DNA of 64,000 bases from Cruorifilaria tuberocauda (taxonomy: Eukaryota > Nematoda > Chromadorea > Rhabditida > Onchocercidae). Positions 39,112-52,092 of the stretch are shown piece after piece. A program made the translations under genes and the position numbers. Under the pieces are notes generated by a model. The model was given only the letters and a program-made list of their open reading frames with translations. It did no database searches and was not told the DNA's origin. The stretch lies in assembly GCA_013365365.1 (NCBI GenBank), contig JABVXU010000175.1, forward strand, positions 1 to 64,000, written 5' to 3'. Positions within the stretch are counted from its first letter, which is position 1. Every line of letters begins with the position of its first letter.

Positions 39112-42100
39112 CTACCATGATACCTGTGGGACCTCTTTGCCAGTGTTACTAGCGGTAACAACATTAGCAACAATCACATCATCGGTTCGTAACGCATTAC
39201 TGTCAGCAGTTTGTCCCGTATACTGTTGCTGTTGTAGATGTTCCGCAACACTTGAACGCACCTCATTCCCCGTTGATGCAACCGAAGCAGCAGATGAGAT
39301 CGTGGACGAGTAATTGCTTAACATATATTCCAGATTATCACCACTTACTGCATAATCCAATGCAGGTGTTATCAGTGATGACGGCGCTTCCAGCTGCAAT
39401 CATTCTTATCAAATATATTTTTATGAGCTGAAATAACGCAAAGTTAAAATACCTATAGATTAACTTGAAAGTTACCTAACAAAAAAGAGAAATCAGATGA
39501 TTGTAAATTATTACAGCGCGATTACATTGATTCACGAAGTCAGATAAAAATTCTTTTCAAATGCTTCGATAAGAAATTATAATACGAATCAGTGGAGAAC
39601 TGAGAAATAATAGCTCTATACTAGATATGAAGAAAAGTGTTAATTCTGAATTACATTAAATTTTATAATTAAATGAAAAATCATCAGGTAAAATTATTGA
39701 TTACTAGGATCAACTGTTGCTATTTTATCAAAGCTACTGTTTTCGTTTTTTTCCTAAATTCTAAGGATTATATTTTTTTCTTGGAAAATTTTCGCTGCTC
39801 TTTATTCTTTCTAACTCTTAAACTTTGCCTCAACTTATACTATTTTTATAGGTAATTTTAAGAACAAAATTGCCAGGTTAGCATGTAAGCAATAAGAAGT
39901 TAAGAAAATTGGCACCTGTGGTTGATAACTAATCACATTATGACTGTGATTGGCTAACATATCGGTGGTTTGCGAAGATGTTCCACCGGTGGAATACTGG
40001 GATACAAACGGTTGTTGTTGTTGTTGCAGGTTTTGTTGGGGTATTTGGTCTGTTTGATTGTTTAGATGCAAATGGAAATAATCACCACATCCTCCGTTAC
40101 TACTTGAAAAAGCCAAATTTGGTGGTGTAAAAGACTGCATCGGATTTTGCTGAAAATTAATTTAATTGCGGATTGATTTAATTATTGAAATTCTAAATTA
40201 ATGGCTATTTCATAAAAGATGAAAGAATATTACTGTGAGAGAAAAGAAAAAGAAAACTATGAAAGAAAACTGTGAGAGAAAAAATGAGAAGAAAAAAAAA
40301 TGATAGAAATGAGATAAAACAATTTCAAGTTTAAATGAGATTAGAATATAGACGAGAAATTTTAGGAAAATATTGAATAAGTAAATGTTGCTGGTTTAAT
40401 TTAAGTATGAATATCTTATCATTGTGAAATATGATGATGTTATCACCATTCCACTTTTAAATACAAAAAGATTCAGAGTCATTATGTTTATTTTTTCTTA
40501 AGGAATCCGATTCTCATACAATTTACGCTAGAAAATTTCATATAAGCTCTAAAAACTAGATATTCAGATAATACAGTGCATAGGTATAATGATTGATTAA
40601 TTGGAATAAAATACATTACTTGACAACCAATAAGTTAGTCTTAATTAAAAACGTCGACAGAATAAAAGTATAAAGAAAAAAAGATGATATGATAAGCACC
40701 GAATAACTTACCAGTTGATGAGCACCGAACATCATAAACGGATTAGCATGAAAAAGCTGAAAAAATTTTGCATTTTTCCGACATTTTCAAAATTTCATTT
40801 CAAATCAAGGGGAGCAATTTAAATCTTAAAAAATAATAGGAGAGTTGGATGAGAAGAATCAAATTCAAATATGAAATAAAATAAATTTTAAATTATCAAA
40901 ATTTTCACTTCACGTATGATAAAATTGAATTTCTCAATCTTTTGTGTGTTCATTTGTTTGTCTTTTTTTAATTGTAAATTTTTAAAACTAAACTTACATT
41001 CATTTCTTGCTTTGCATCAAATGTATTACTCTGATTTCCCAAGCTTGCTAAGTCATCGCTAAAAAGTTTAAAAAGCTTTAATTTAATGGATAAAATGAAA
41101 TTTGAATGAAATACACTTTTCTTCAGTATCTTTTACTACTATTTTGGATGGCTTTCTTCTAATTCCGGCATTTCACTGAAAATGAAGAACTAAAAATTGA
41201 AATTCATTTTAATTTATCCAAACGCTGCAAAATACACTAAAAATCTGGAGCAGACATACTATTTCTTTCATCTTGATTCATGGATTTAATTGAATTCATT
41301 ATTTTTCGCATTCATTTTAAAAATAAATAAAATAGGAAATTCGTAATAATTAATTTAAATATATAATTTTGTTTTTATAATTTAACGGAGAATCAAGTTA
41401 GAAAACGAGCAGTACAATCTATTTACGACACTATCTATCGGGCCATTAATAATTATAATATTGTCGTAATCAAAAGCACATTATGTAATAAAGTACTCTT
41501 GTTTTCTTTAATTGTTTAATTAATTAAATAATTAAATTAGCATTAAAATTAGCACTTAATAGAGGTATCATGCTTAAATACAAACCATAAATTAGTTTTA
41601 AAAGCAGAATCATCTTTAAGCATTGTTGTTAATCGTGTGGTGCTATTCAATAATGAATCCAATTCTTTATGATCACTTATCGATAATGCTTTTTGACTGC
41701 TAAAGAAACCATCCTGAAACTTTCTTTTCAAAAACAAAGAAATTAAAAATTATACCTAATTAGAAACTTGACTAATTTAAAAAAATTTATTTGAGAACTT
41801 TAGCAATATTAAATGACAATATGGCGACAAATGATTAATTGATAGGAATGCGATAAAACAGAAACTGTCAAGTGAAGTTGACCTTTGTCGAACAAATTAA
41901 ACGGAATTAATGCAAGAAATGATAGAATGATAATTTTTCTATGTGATGTCTAAACAATAACGAAACGAGCCCTTACTTATTTCATTCATTTAACAATTTC
42001 AAAAGTCAAATAGAAAATAAAAATTCTTCCACTCACTTTTTTACTTTCCAAAAGTAGTGCTCATTTACGTGTATTACGTGATTATTTTAATAATAATATT

Positions 42101-45100
42101 AAAAAAGCCTTCTTTCTTACTCAGTTATCAATAAATTACAGATGCTGATTAGAAGAAAATGAACAGAGGAAATTCAATTGATTGAAAAACTGAAACACAA
42201 ATAATAAGAAAATTTTTTGATGAAATAACTAGTTTCGTAAACATTATTAAGTGAAATATTTGATCTTTAAATGAAGGATGAGTGTTAACGATTCATTTTT
42301 TTCATTTTTAATTAATTGATCGTAATATAAGTGGTATTTTAGGAAATTATTACCAAAAGGTAAGTTTCCGGAATTGGAAACAGGAAGGCTCACATAGCAA
42401 CTGATCGTTGGAACAATTTATGTATTCTTCATTGTTTCTCTCAGCAAAAAATTATTTTATTCCGTCTATTCTAATATGTTTTGATATTTTTTTCCTTTGA
42501 CTAAACCTAACTAAGCGAAGTTATTGGATTTGATTAAATCTGTTCAAGTTTTTAATTTGTGATATTCGATCGAATTTTTCTTTTTAATGACTATGAGTAC
42601 GCATTATTTATTAAAATTTATTTTTGTACCATTTTTTTGAAATTCATATTGCATTTATTTCAAGCATAGGGTAATGTTATATTTCATAAATGACATATTA
42701 AACAATATTTTTAAAATTTAACAATAAGCTTACCGCTTGCAATGGTGTGTGGATAAATGTATCATTTGAACCAATAAGAGAATGACAAGAACTGGTGCTA
42801 TTGTTATTGTTGTTACTGTTGTTGTTACTGGTAGTGTTGCTGTTTCTGTTGGTATTATTTGGGATATTGGCAGTACCAATGATAAGATCAGCGCTGGTAG
42901 ATGTTATCGATCGTGAGTGCACTGATAGTTTGGCATTACGTCGTCTTCCCGATCCTGCCAGGTGACTAACACCACCTACTGAACTTGTTATCAATCGTAC
43001 ATTAGCTGCTCCCGTTTCTGAACTTGAACTTACATTTATAACATCGTGATTCTCCAGCTAAAATTTTGATATTAATATTTGAAAATTTTTCTCCAAATTT
43101 AACTTAAAAAAATTTATCCTTACAATCATTGGAAGTTTATCGTAGCAAATAACTGGCGGATGATTATTATTACAATTTTCATTATCATTATTATTATTAA
43201 ATATAATGTTGTTTATTTGTTTTAGCTAAATAATTTATGAATAAATAAGAATCGTTATCATTATAATGATTTTTGGATAGTAGAATGACTTCGAAAAAGA
43301 TTATTTCCTATGTATGATCGACTTTCATCAATCAAACATTTTAAGTATAAATGCTTATCATGCGCTATTTTTTTCTACGTTCATTAATCTTCAATATTGC
43401 TATAAAATGTTTCTGCGCAGGAAAATATTAAAATATAACATTTCAATTAATATTTAATATAATGATCATTCTAACTTAAGTTAAAAAAAAATTTTATTTG
43501 CCTCATGTTTTAACCACAAAATTGAATGAAATAATTAACGCAATTAATTTGGAAAATTTCGCGATAATTTGCCTAATATGTTAATTATAATCAACAAATA
43601 TATTTCAAATTTTTATAAATACCTATTTGTAAATGATGAAATGATTTGAATTTCTTGGCAAAAAAATATCTATTTGTCAGGATTTTTTTATTTCATTTAG
43701 ATTTTATTAATCGTACAGCTATTATATTTCGAGTTCTAAATGAATTATAAATATTCTCATAATTAATTAAAATAGCTTTTCCTAAAAAAAAAATTTTGAA
43801 ATTCTGAAAACGAACGTGTCGTCGTTTAGCTGCCGTTGCATAAGTAAGTGTTTTTTCCAAAGGATCATTCTCGATTCCCGTCATTTCATTCTTTCGCTGA
43901 TGCATTTCTTTGTGACATTTCAACGAATTCTTCCATTTGAACGTCATCCGACAAACATTACATTCGAATGGCTTATCATCCGAATGAATTCGCTTGTGAT
44001 TCCAAAGTGTTGAGCGACGATTGAATCGAGCTTTACACATCTGTATCCATCCATTGTTATCATTATCATCATAACAGATAAGATGTTTATTTATCTCTTT
44101 TTCTCGTATTAATTCGAATAGAGAGGTATAATTCTTTTGCATTTTGAATTTTTTTATTAAATTTAAATTGAATTTTAATAGTAAATTTAAGCTCAAAATT
44201 TTTCATAACTCTCTGCCTCTTTCTTAAATGTCAAAAAAATAAGTGGAAAATTGGAAAAGAATTTTAGCATATATTTCATTAATGGTTTAATAGATTTTTA
44301 TAAAATTAAAAACTTTTAATCTTATTTATAACAAGTTTTAAATGACATTAGCTTACTATTTGTCATTCTGCTTTATTTTGTCTTTCCTTTTGCTATCATC
44401 TCATTCTTAGAAATGGCATCTAAGTGTAACATGAAAAGAAGAATGAACTTTTGGCAACAATCTTGTGTTACACAGAATTTATTATGATTTATTTGTTACA
44501 CAAATGTAACACGTGCTATAATAAGCTTAGGAAGTTGTTGAATGAAAATTTGATTTAATTAGAGTCAGCATGTTTGTGATATAATTTACTATCATTGTTG
44601 TAGTAAAACTTCCAGCTTATTGTATATTCTACCAGTCAAAATATGTCATAATCATGATAAAATGCTATGTATGATTAAGATAAGATATGATTGACTAAAC
44701 AATGCCACTTTATGCATCGTATTAAAATAATAATTATCATAAAATATAATTCATAAAATGATTTAAAAATTTTGAAATAGAAAAGAAATATTAATTAACT
44801 ATTTGGCCATTTGTATGAAAAATAAAAATTACATTGCATTCAAATGGTTTCTCGCCGGTATGTGAATTTTGATGTTCTTCCAGTTCCATTTTGGAGCCAA
44901 ATCTTGAAGAGCACATATTGCAATTGTACGGTCGTTTACGATCAGCTGTTAATGGCCTTCCTGAAAACGATAAATAAAAAAAAAAGTAGACTGAGTCAAT
45001 TTAATTAATATTTATTGGCTAAGAATAAAAATAAATTTTGAAATATATCATCTTGACAAATGTATTATTTGCTATCATATTATAATTGAGTTAAAATACT

Positions 45101-46816
45101 GACATTACTGCTCAATTCGCATTTTAGTCTTTCATAAAGAACTACTCTAATTTTTATTTCTTTCTTTTTAATATTGGTGCAAAGACTTAAGGTAGAATCG
45201 CATGAGGAAGATCTACCAAAATAATAAGACTTTAAATTATACTGAGAAAAAATTTAATCAAATCAAACTGGAATTAAATTTAAGAAAGATAAATGAGATC
45301 ATGGAAAGTACGAAAATGAAAAAGAAAAGATGTTTTTACGTATGTGCATCGTACTTGCATAGATGATATATAAAACGCACGTCTGATGTCTGTTCATGTG
45401 TGTTGTGTACGTGTGATGTTTGATCACATATGTAAAAGATTTATGAATAATGAAATGTAAGCTGCATAGAAAAATTACCGTTTTGATGGATACTGGAGGA
45501 TGATGAGTGAGGAGGTTGGGCATTTGCAGTAGCAGTAGCAGTAGTTATTTCGTGACCGTACAACCGATGATAATCTGTTGTTACTGCTAGAAAAATCAAT
45601 TTTGATGAAAAACAGGAAGACAAGAGTTATTTATTATTTAGATATAAATTTGTTCAAAAAAGTTTACATTTTAGTTACTATAATGATGTAATAGTCACTA
45701 CAATAGCATTAATGATTTATTTAGTAATTAACAAATGTATGTGCGTATTTATCAGTTTCGCGTATTTACCTTGTATTTATCAGTTTCTTTTTATCATGAA
45801 AATTTACTAAGAAAAGAAAATTTTTTTATTAATCGATTTTAGCCTGTTTTATTGCAAATATTCGATACGTTGGCTAACCGAAAAATTGCATTTATTGTAC
45901 AAAATTTTAACATTAAAACGTTATAGTAATAAGGATAAGACCAGAAAATTTTTAACGCAAATAAATTGAAGAAAAATGAAAGACAAGACGTAGCTAGAAT
46001 CTTTCTTTCCTGGATTATTTTCATTCATATCAAGTTCCAAATATCAAATTATCAAATTTTAAATAGCAAACTATCAAATTTTAAATATCAAATTAAACTT
46101 CGAATATCAAATTATCAGAATTATTAACTCATCTTAATTTTCTTATTATTTACAAACGTATTTTCTAATTTTAAATTTCGAAATTAAACAAATTTCATTT
46201 AATCCGTTACTTTTAGCATTTTTGGAATCATAAATCTATAATTTATTTTCATAAATTGCTAAATTGGATAGATCAGCTTACTCATCAATAATATTCATCC
46301 CAAATGATATTTTAAATCAATTATAATTATCGAAACTATTTCTCAACTTTATTCTTTCATCAAACCAAATTTGCAACACTTACGAGTACCATTACGAGAT
46401 TGTGACCGCTGCATATTAGTAATATTGTTATTTTCATTGTTGTTGTTGTTACTGTTGTTATTTTCATTATTGTTATTATGACTATCATCGATATTATTAT
46501 TATTGTTGTTGTTGTTATTGTTATTGTTGCTGTTTGTTGCATCTACCGTATGCGTTGTTGCACGCTGATTGGATGATACTGATGACGATGACGATGATAG
46601 GGAACATGATTCGGAAGCACCGGATGAAGTTGATTGTTGCTGATTTGTTGCAGTTACTGCTACAATTACTGCCTGAGATGGAAGAATTTGTTGTTGTTGT
46701 TGTTGTTGTTGTTGTTGCTGTTGTTGTTGCTGTTGTTGTTGTGATAATGTTGTTTCACTTTTCACCAAATACGGATTATGTAAATATCGTGCTGGAAGTG
46801 ATTGATGCACTTCCAT
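39112..46816 (-). CDS. C2H2 zinc-finger transcription factor, three fingers, poly-Q/poly-N
   Basis: Nuclear DNA-binding regulator by domain content. Exons on the - strand: 46816-46384, 45586-45479, 44960-44833, 44040-43816, 43057-42734, 41713-41586, 41058-40998, 40756-40712, 40149-39916, 39393-39112; every junction keeps phase, giving 655 residues and a TAG stop. Three tandem fingers fit C-x2-C-x12-H-x3-H at about residues 194-214 (CNMCSSRFGSKMELEEH), 222-242 (CNMCKARFNRRSTLWNH) and 250-270 (CNVCRMTFKWKNSLKCH), with linkers TGEKPFE and SDDKPFE. The N terminus has 18 Gln (about residues 26-43), a Ser run and an Asn/His/Glu run; the exon at 43057-42734 adds Ser and Asn runs; the exon at 40149-39916 is Gln-rich. 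ATG 46816 is preceded by an in-frame TGA. I cannot name the orthologue. Confidence 0.88.
44420..44518. promoter_or_regulatory. Cluster of GTTACA/TGTAAC words in a zinc-finger gene intron
   Basis: Within about 100 bp there are two TGTAAC and two GTTACA words, the last pair forming an inverted repeat (GTTACACAAATGTAAC). Such clustering can mark an intronic binding site for a dimeric factor, but it is only a pattern. Confidence 0.2.
46430..46530 (-). repeat. Coding AAC/AAT triplet repeat (poly-Asn) in the zinc-finger gene
   Basis: AAC/AAT triplets broken by a few GAA, AGT, GAT and CAT codons encode an Asn-rich tract in exon 1. It was kept in the coding frame as mixed codons, not a pure microsatellite. 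Confidence 0.85.
46688..46741 (-). repeat. Coding CAA/CAG repeat, 18 glutamines
   Basis: Fifty-four bases of CAA with a few CAG on the - strand encode 18 consecutive Gln in exon 1 of the zinc-finger gene. Confidence 0.92.
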
Positions 46817-47035
46817 CTTTCAAATATTTTATGTCAAATTTTCTCTGTCCGTTCTTTTTTCTTCTCTTTGTTTCTAAATTATTATCTTCCGTTTTCGAAA
46901 TTGAGGGATGATAATTATAGCATTTATCATGAAGTACCGGATGTACCGAAAATGTTCCTCTTAAAATCAGCAAATTCGTTAGCTCCAATGAAATTGTTGG
47001 AAAATTTTGATTAACATCATCGATCAAGAGTTACT
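46817..47035 (-). promoter_or_regulatory. 5' leader of the zinc-finger mRNA with a splice or trans-splice acceptor
   Basis: On the - strand a strong acceptor (TTTTTTTCAG, AG at 47037-47036) lies 219 bp upstream of ATG 46816, where a spliced-leader or an upstream exon would join. The leader holds a different open frame of 80-odd codons without an early ATG (LIDDVNQNFPTISLE and onward), which stops after overlapping the real start. It could be untranslated or an alternative coding exon. Confidence 0.4.
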
Positions 47036-47661
47036 CTGAAAAAAATTTTTTTTTAATATCTAAGTATATATTACTTTTTGAAACCAATGTTATATAAAAT
47101 GATGCTCGCTTATCAACATGTTCTTTACTTTAAACTTCGGATAATCATTGAACTCATTAATTTAATAATAGAACAAATGAAGAGTAGTGTAATTGAGTCC
47201 TACTAAATGTAAACAGCTTCAGATTACTAATTTTATCATTAAAACTGCACACTTAAAAATATGCTTACAAATTTAGAAAAATGATTACTTTTAAAATTAA
47301 TACTTATTTTACATAATTTGCTTTTAATCCTTTTATGGTAATATTTGATGACAGTAGAAGAAAATGAAGAAACTTCAACAAAGTAAATTAATTAATACAG
47401 ATATGGCAAAAATAATGTAATAATCAAATATTAAAGAAAACTACGTTATGACTTTTCACAAACTATTTACTTTTTACGCTTTAATTCAATAATAATGAAT
47501 TACTAAAAATAATGGTTAATAAATACGCATAAAATATCGTTTAAATCTTTTTGGTTGGCAAACTTTGCTATCCAAATCGTAATTAAACAAATTATGTAAA
47601 TTATCTTGCAATAATAAGAATCATTCACCCTTCAACTTCTTATTTTATTGTGTTTTTAATC

Positions 47662-47871
47662 TTATCTCTTTTCACGCTTGAAATATTGTCGACTTTTTAA
47701 TAACAGTATGTAAATAATGAGCATAACAGCTATAATATTAATAATATTTTGTAAAGTAATATGATAATAATGCCATGATAAATACTTCGCATCAAATAAG
47801 GATACGAATAACAAAATTACAATAAATACGGTTATATAAAAAATTTGTGATAATGCTTTATATGATGTCAT
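47662..47871 (-). CDS. Weak candidate small membrane protein, 69 residues
   Basis: ATG-started frame with two hydrophobic segments (about residues 9-27 and 39-58) and a basic tail (KSRQYFKREKR). A+T-rich DNA gives such Ile/Leu/Phe-rich frames by chance, so the two-helix appearance is weak support. Confidence 0.2.
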   Translation of the reverse strand: MTSYKALSQIFYITVFIVILLFVSLFDAKYLSWHYYHITLQNIINIIAVMLIIYILLLKSRQYFKREKR

Positions 47872-49923
47872 AATAATATTAAATGTATTTATGATAACTT
47901 TAATTGGTAATAAAATAATCGCAACATATTTAATTAAATGTGATGCATTAACTCCTCGTTCAGTTTAAAAAAATAATTTAATCCTTGTGTCATCGCTTTT
48001 TCAATCGGATGTTAAGCTTATCATTTGATATATTATATCATCTTTTTGCAAATACATAAAAATCTTTGATATGATAATTAAACAATACCGATTAATATCA
48101 GAGAATAGATACAAATTAGTTGAAAAGACTAACCGGAACAGCAGGAAAAAAGAAAGAGGTGAAATGAAAGGAAGGAAGAGAGAGAAGAGAGAAAGAGAAA
48201 AAAGTTACTTCAAGGTATCAAACAGGAAATGAAATAATCTCGAACTGAAACGGTAATCAATGGCTTACAATAATTGATCGTCGCATTAAGAAGAAAAGAA
48301 AAATCTGTTCAACAAACCGTTAAATGCTTCTTTTTTCTACTTCATTTCAGAAATTTTACCCTCTCCTGCTTCCCTGAACTCGAAACAACTAGAATTTAAA
48401 GCGGGGGTGCAGGGGAAAAGGTTAAGATGGTAAAAAAAGAGTAAAGAAGAAAAAGGAAAGAGAGAAGGAGAGAAGGTGTAGTGATAATGATCAGTACAAG
48501 TAGAATGGAAAATATATCTGATGATTTTGGGTGTGGTTTACATTCCTCAATTTTTCATTTCTAAAACTTCAAATGCGCCAATTGTTGACTGCGCACAATA
48601 AATTATCACCCATGCTTTCCGCCTCGCTTCAATTTTTTTGCCTTCCTTGTAAATTGAAATAGGATGATTGGGGTTGGGTTTTTTCTCTCTTCATTCCTTT
48701 TTTCTGATATGGAACAGATAATTTTGGGTCGAGATAATAAATTTTACTCTGTCTATGAATAAAAGGACAATGTAAATTTCAGAAATTTATTTTTTGAAGG
48801 AAAAAGAATGAAAGAAGTTAGAAAAAACATAGCATTAAAATGATTTCATTTATCGTTGTTAATGTCGCAGAATTGAAACATTCATTGTTTTCCGTAAAAA
48901 TTTTGAGATAAAATGAGGAAAAAGATAAATTGCACATGAATTTGTTATATTGAGAGAGTGTCCACTTGAAATGCGTTAAAGAATGAAAAGTGATTAGGTT
49001 ACAGTAAGCAGTTTTCAATTACAAAGTCGAATTTCTTCCTAACAATTATGAGAACTATTGAAATTGATCCTATAATTATTATTTATTTCAAAAAAAATAT
49101 TACCAGCTTACCGTCGGTAACATTAATTTTATATATATTACCAGTTAGCATTTTTTTCGTTCTTTGAAAAATTCAATTCTTTTAAATCATATTATAACAC
49201 ATTAGCAAATTAAAATAGCAGCAATAAAGTATAAAAAAGTAGTGAAATTATTTTTGACTGAAAATGTCAAGTTATATTATTAGTTTAATGAATATATTAA
49301 TTGAAATAAGTCAAAGCAAAAGGGACGAGGAATCGCAGTGAAGGAATGAAAAAGGAAGAAAATTCGTTAATTTCAAAAATAGATAAGTATGTTGCTACCG
49401 GTAGTTGTGTTGAATGATATGACCGGAAAATCTTTTTAATGTTGTAATAAATTAAAGAAAAGACAATTTTCATTCTGGAAACAGTAAGCAAAACATTAAT
49501 AACATTAGGAAAATTTAGTTTTTTCGAAATTATATTAAACGAAATTCGTATTTACTAGCCAATTTTATGATTAGAATTGATTACTTAAATAAAAATTTTT
49601 TTTCAATTTCACTAAATGATGTTGAAGAAAGGCGTAAATAGTAAATATTAGGGGATAAGAAAGGATCTTCAAGAATTTACTTATGTTTAATTGTCGTTAG
49701 TTTTTCATTTGTTAGCATAAGAATAACTCGAAACGAATGGTATCGGAATCTCTCTCTCTCTCTCTCTCTCTTCTTTTCCTTTTACCAACAAATATAACTT
49801 TAGATTTTGTAATTGGGAGTAAAATTGAGATCATTGACCACTGAATCATTGTGATTTCTTATTCCTTTTATTGTTTTTTTTGGAAGAAGGAAAGGTCGAA
49901 TAAGATAAGAGACAAGAATAAAG

Positions 49924-50106
49924 ATGAGCAAAGAGTTTGAACAAGATTATGTACCTGTAATTTACAACATAAAGGACAATTCACTTCTTATTCATGCGGA
50001 GGAGAGAAAGAAGAGGAAAGCAAGAGAGAAAAGAGAAAAGAAGAGAACACTTTTTAATACGTCCAAAATAATAAGTTGTGAAATATTATCGAAAAAGCAA
50101 GTATGA
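49924..50106 (+). CDS. Weak candidate ORF, 60 residues
   Basis: ATG-started frame with a balanced N terminus (MSKEFEQDYVPVIYN) and a Lys/Arg/Glu-rich middle that derives from GA-rich DNA. No family or partner exon. Confidence 0.2.
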   Translation: MSKEFEQDYVPVIYNIKDNSLLIHAEERKKRKAREKREKKRTLFNTSKIISCEILSKKQV

Positions 50107-51747
50107 CATATATATTTAGCAAATTGTTAAAGAGTGGTAATAATTTACTCAAAATTTTTAAGAGAATTAATTACTTTTTTCATATTTTTCTACCGTATTT
50201 AATAATTGGATCTATTACCGTAATTAAAAGATACAAATAAATATATGGTAGGTAAATAAAAGAATTATTTAAACGATCAGAAATTTAAATTTATAACATT
50301 GATTGATTCAAAGTTTTGAGTAAGCCAAATAAAGCTTTATAAATAAAACAAAAGAAAAGTGTGATCATAAAAAGCGATGAGAGGAAAATGACTGATCAAT
50401 AGCCATTTTTGAGATTATCTATTAATAAATGACTGCAATAAGATCATCTATTCATTTGGCATTATTTCATTCCTTATTGAAATATTTCACATTCTAAAGA
50501 ACAGTCTAAAAAATGAAAGCAAAAGAAAAACAAAAAGATGCTAATTTAATACAAATCACTGATAATTGATAAAAAATGATAATTGTTTAAACTTTATTGT
50601 AAAACAATTTAAAAAAAAATTTTCCTATTTAACAGCTGCATGTAACAGAAAATTTAGAAAAATTCGTTTGTTTTTTCCGAATAATTTAATCAAAGGTTAA
50701 TTACATTTGTAAGATAAGGAAGACAAACGAAGACAACAACATTAACTATCTTATTTTTCTATAAAATTTCAAATTATTTATAAAATCTGAAATTAAAAGC
50801 TTATATTATTGTAGAAAAATGATAATATTTAAGCTAACAAAAAGACACTTCGCGTTTTTCGACAATTTCATTTCATCTCTTATCTCCCAATCGCTTATTA
50901 TAATCACAAACTTTATTCTATTGTCTAATGATTGTTTCGAACAAATTGCTATTACCGTCATGACCATTATGAAACATCTCTTTCAAATGGATATTTTCAA
51001 AAAAATTTTATTAACAGTTTTCGTGGAAAAAGCAAAAGAAGCAAAAGCGCTGAAGAATGATTTTATTTAAAAAGCTTTTCATTTAAATTTTTAATGAGAA
51101 AACTTAAAGTTATTAGTAGTTGGAATTTGAACGTTATAAGTATTGAATAATTTTGAGAAGAATCGAAAACGATATAAAGTATGAAAACCAACATGCATTT
51201 ACGAATCAACCAAGAAATGTTAGGGTCTTCGCCGATCACTGCCCGATTAAAACATTTCATGAAATGTTGATGAAAATGATTTGAAAGACAACAACAGTAA
51301 TCTCCCTTGCTAAATCGATTTCATTACCATAAATGATTTATCAGTTTGTTAAAGGCTTTGTAAATCATTCCAATTATTTGATCTTAATATCTAAATAATG
51401 TTATGGATTTTTCATGCATAAAATTTCTAAACTTGGCTTTATTTTAATAAGCATTATTTAATAAACATTTATTTTAATAAACAAAAAATAAACATTTTTT
51501 GCTGAAAATGAATGATAGCAATTAAATCAATTATCAATCAATCAATTAATTTGTCACAAATAAAATTATTACCATTTTTTCTATATCGCACTTCATAATC
51601 TATTTTCATGCCTTCACAAATAATGCAATAATTCAATATGATCAGAGGGAAAAAATGCCTTTTGTTTGTTAATTCAAATATCGGAATATAAAAAGCGGAA
51701 AATCTGTTTCATTTCTCTTTTCCTTCCAACTTTTTTAATAAGAGTAA

Positions 51748-52092
51748 AATGATCTGAATGTGATTGATCGAAAAGACAGAAAGAAAGCGGTAACGATTGG
51801 AGATGAAATCCGTAACGATGAAAATGATGAAGGAAGAAGAAGAAGAAGAAGCCGATATGGAACGGGCACAATTGCTTGAAGTAGCAAACTAGTAGATATA
51901 GCTTTAGCTCGAGCTTCAACTCCAACTTCAGATCGAGCTCTAGCAACAGCATCCCCAGCTGCATATCAAAAAGTTAAAAGCGTCGGGCAGACTGGAGAAA
52001 GGCGTAGTATACTACTACAATATCATTTCAACCTGACTGCTTCATCTTTTTCCGCCTATTCATCCTATCATCTATCTAATCTAACTAACTAA
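51748..52092 (+). pseudogene. Coding-like frame interrupted by a single TGA
   Basis: One + strand frame has 43 sense codons (NVIDRKDRKKAVTIGDEI, RNDENDEG, five Arg, SRYGTGTIA), then TGA at 51877-51879, then 70 more (SSKLVDIALARASTPTSDR, ALATASPAAYQK, VKSVGQTGERRS) to TAA 52090. Composition (Ala, Thr, Arg, Asp, Gly) is unlike the surrounding chance frames and reads alike on both sides of the stop. A second frame gives a 29-codon ATG frame (51803-51892, MKSVTMKMMK, six Glu, ADMERAQLLEVAN) overlapping it; a single-base shift near 51887 would join that one to the second half instead. Explanations: pseudogene, sequencing error, two exons whose boundary I cannot see, or readthrough. No family recognised. 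Confidence 0.35.

Larger units (their letters stand above)
47036..51743. other. Intergenic DNA upstream of the zinc-finger gene
   Basis: A+T-rich with purine-rich patches (48160-48210, 48420-48480) and a CT microsatellite (about 49749-49772). Part is presumably promoter of the zinc-finger gene. Only weak frames, listed separately. Confidence 0.5.

Noticed and set aside
42698..42994. Independent - strand ORF starting with ATG-like codon
   Set aside because: It is the internal exon 42734-43057 of the zinc-finger gene read with an arbitrary start and through its donor.
46534..46911. 125-codon + strand frame over the zinc-finger exon 1
   Set aside because: Antisense shadow: its Leu and Val runs are the complement of the Gln and Asn tracts.
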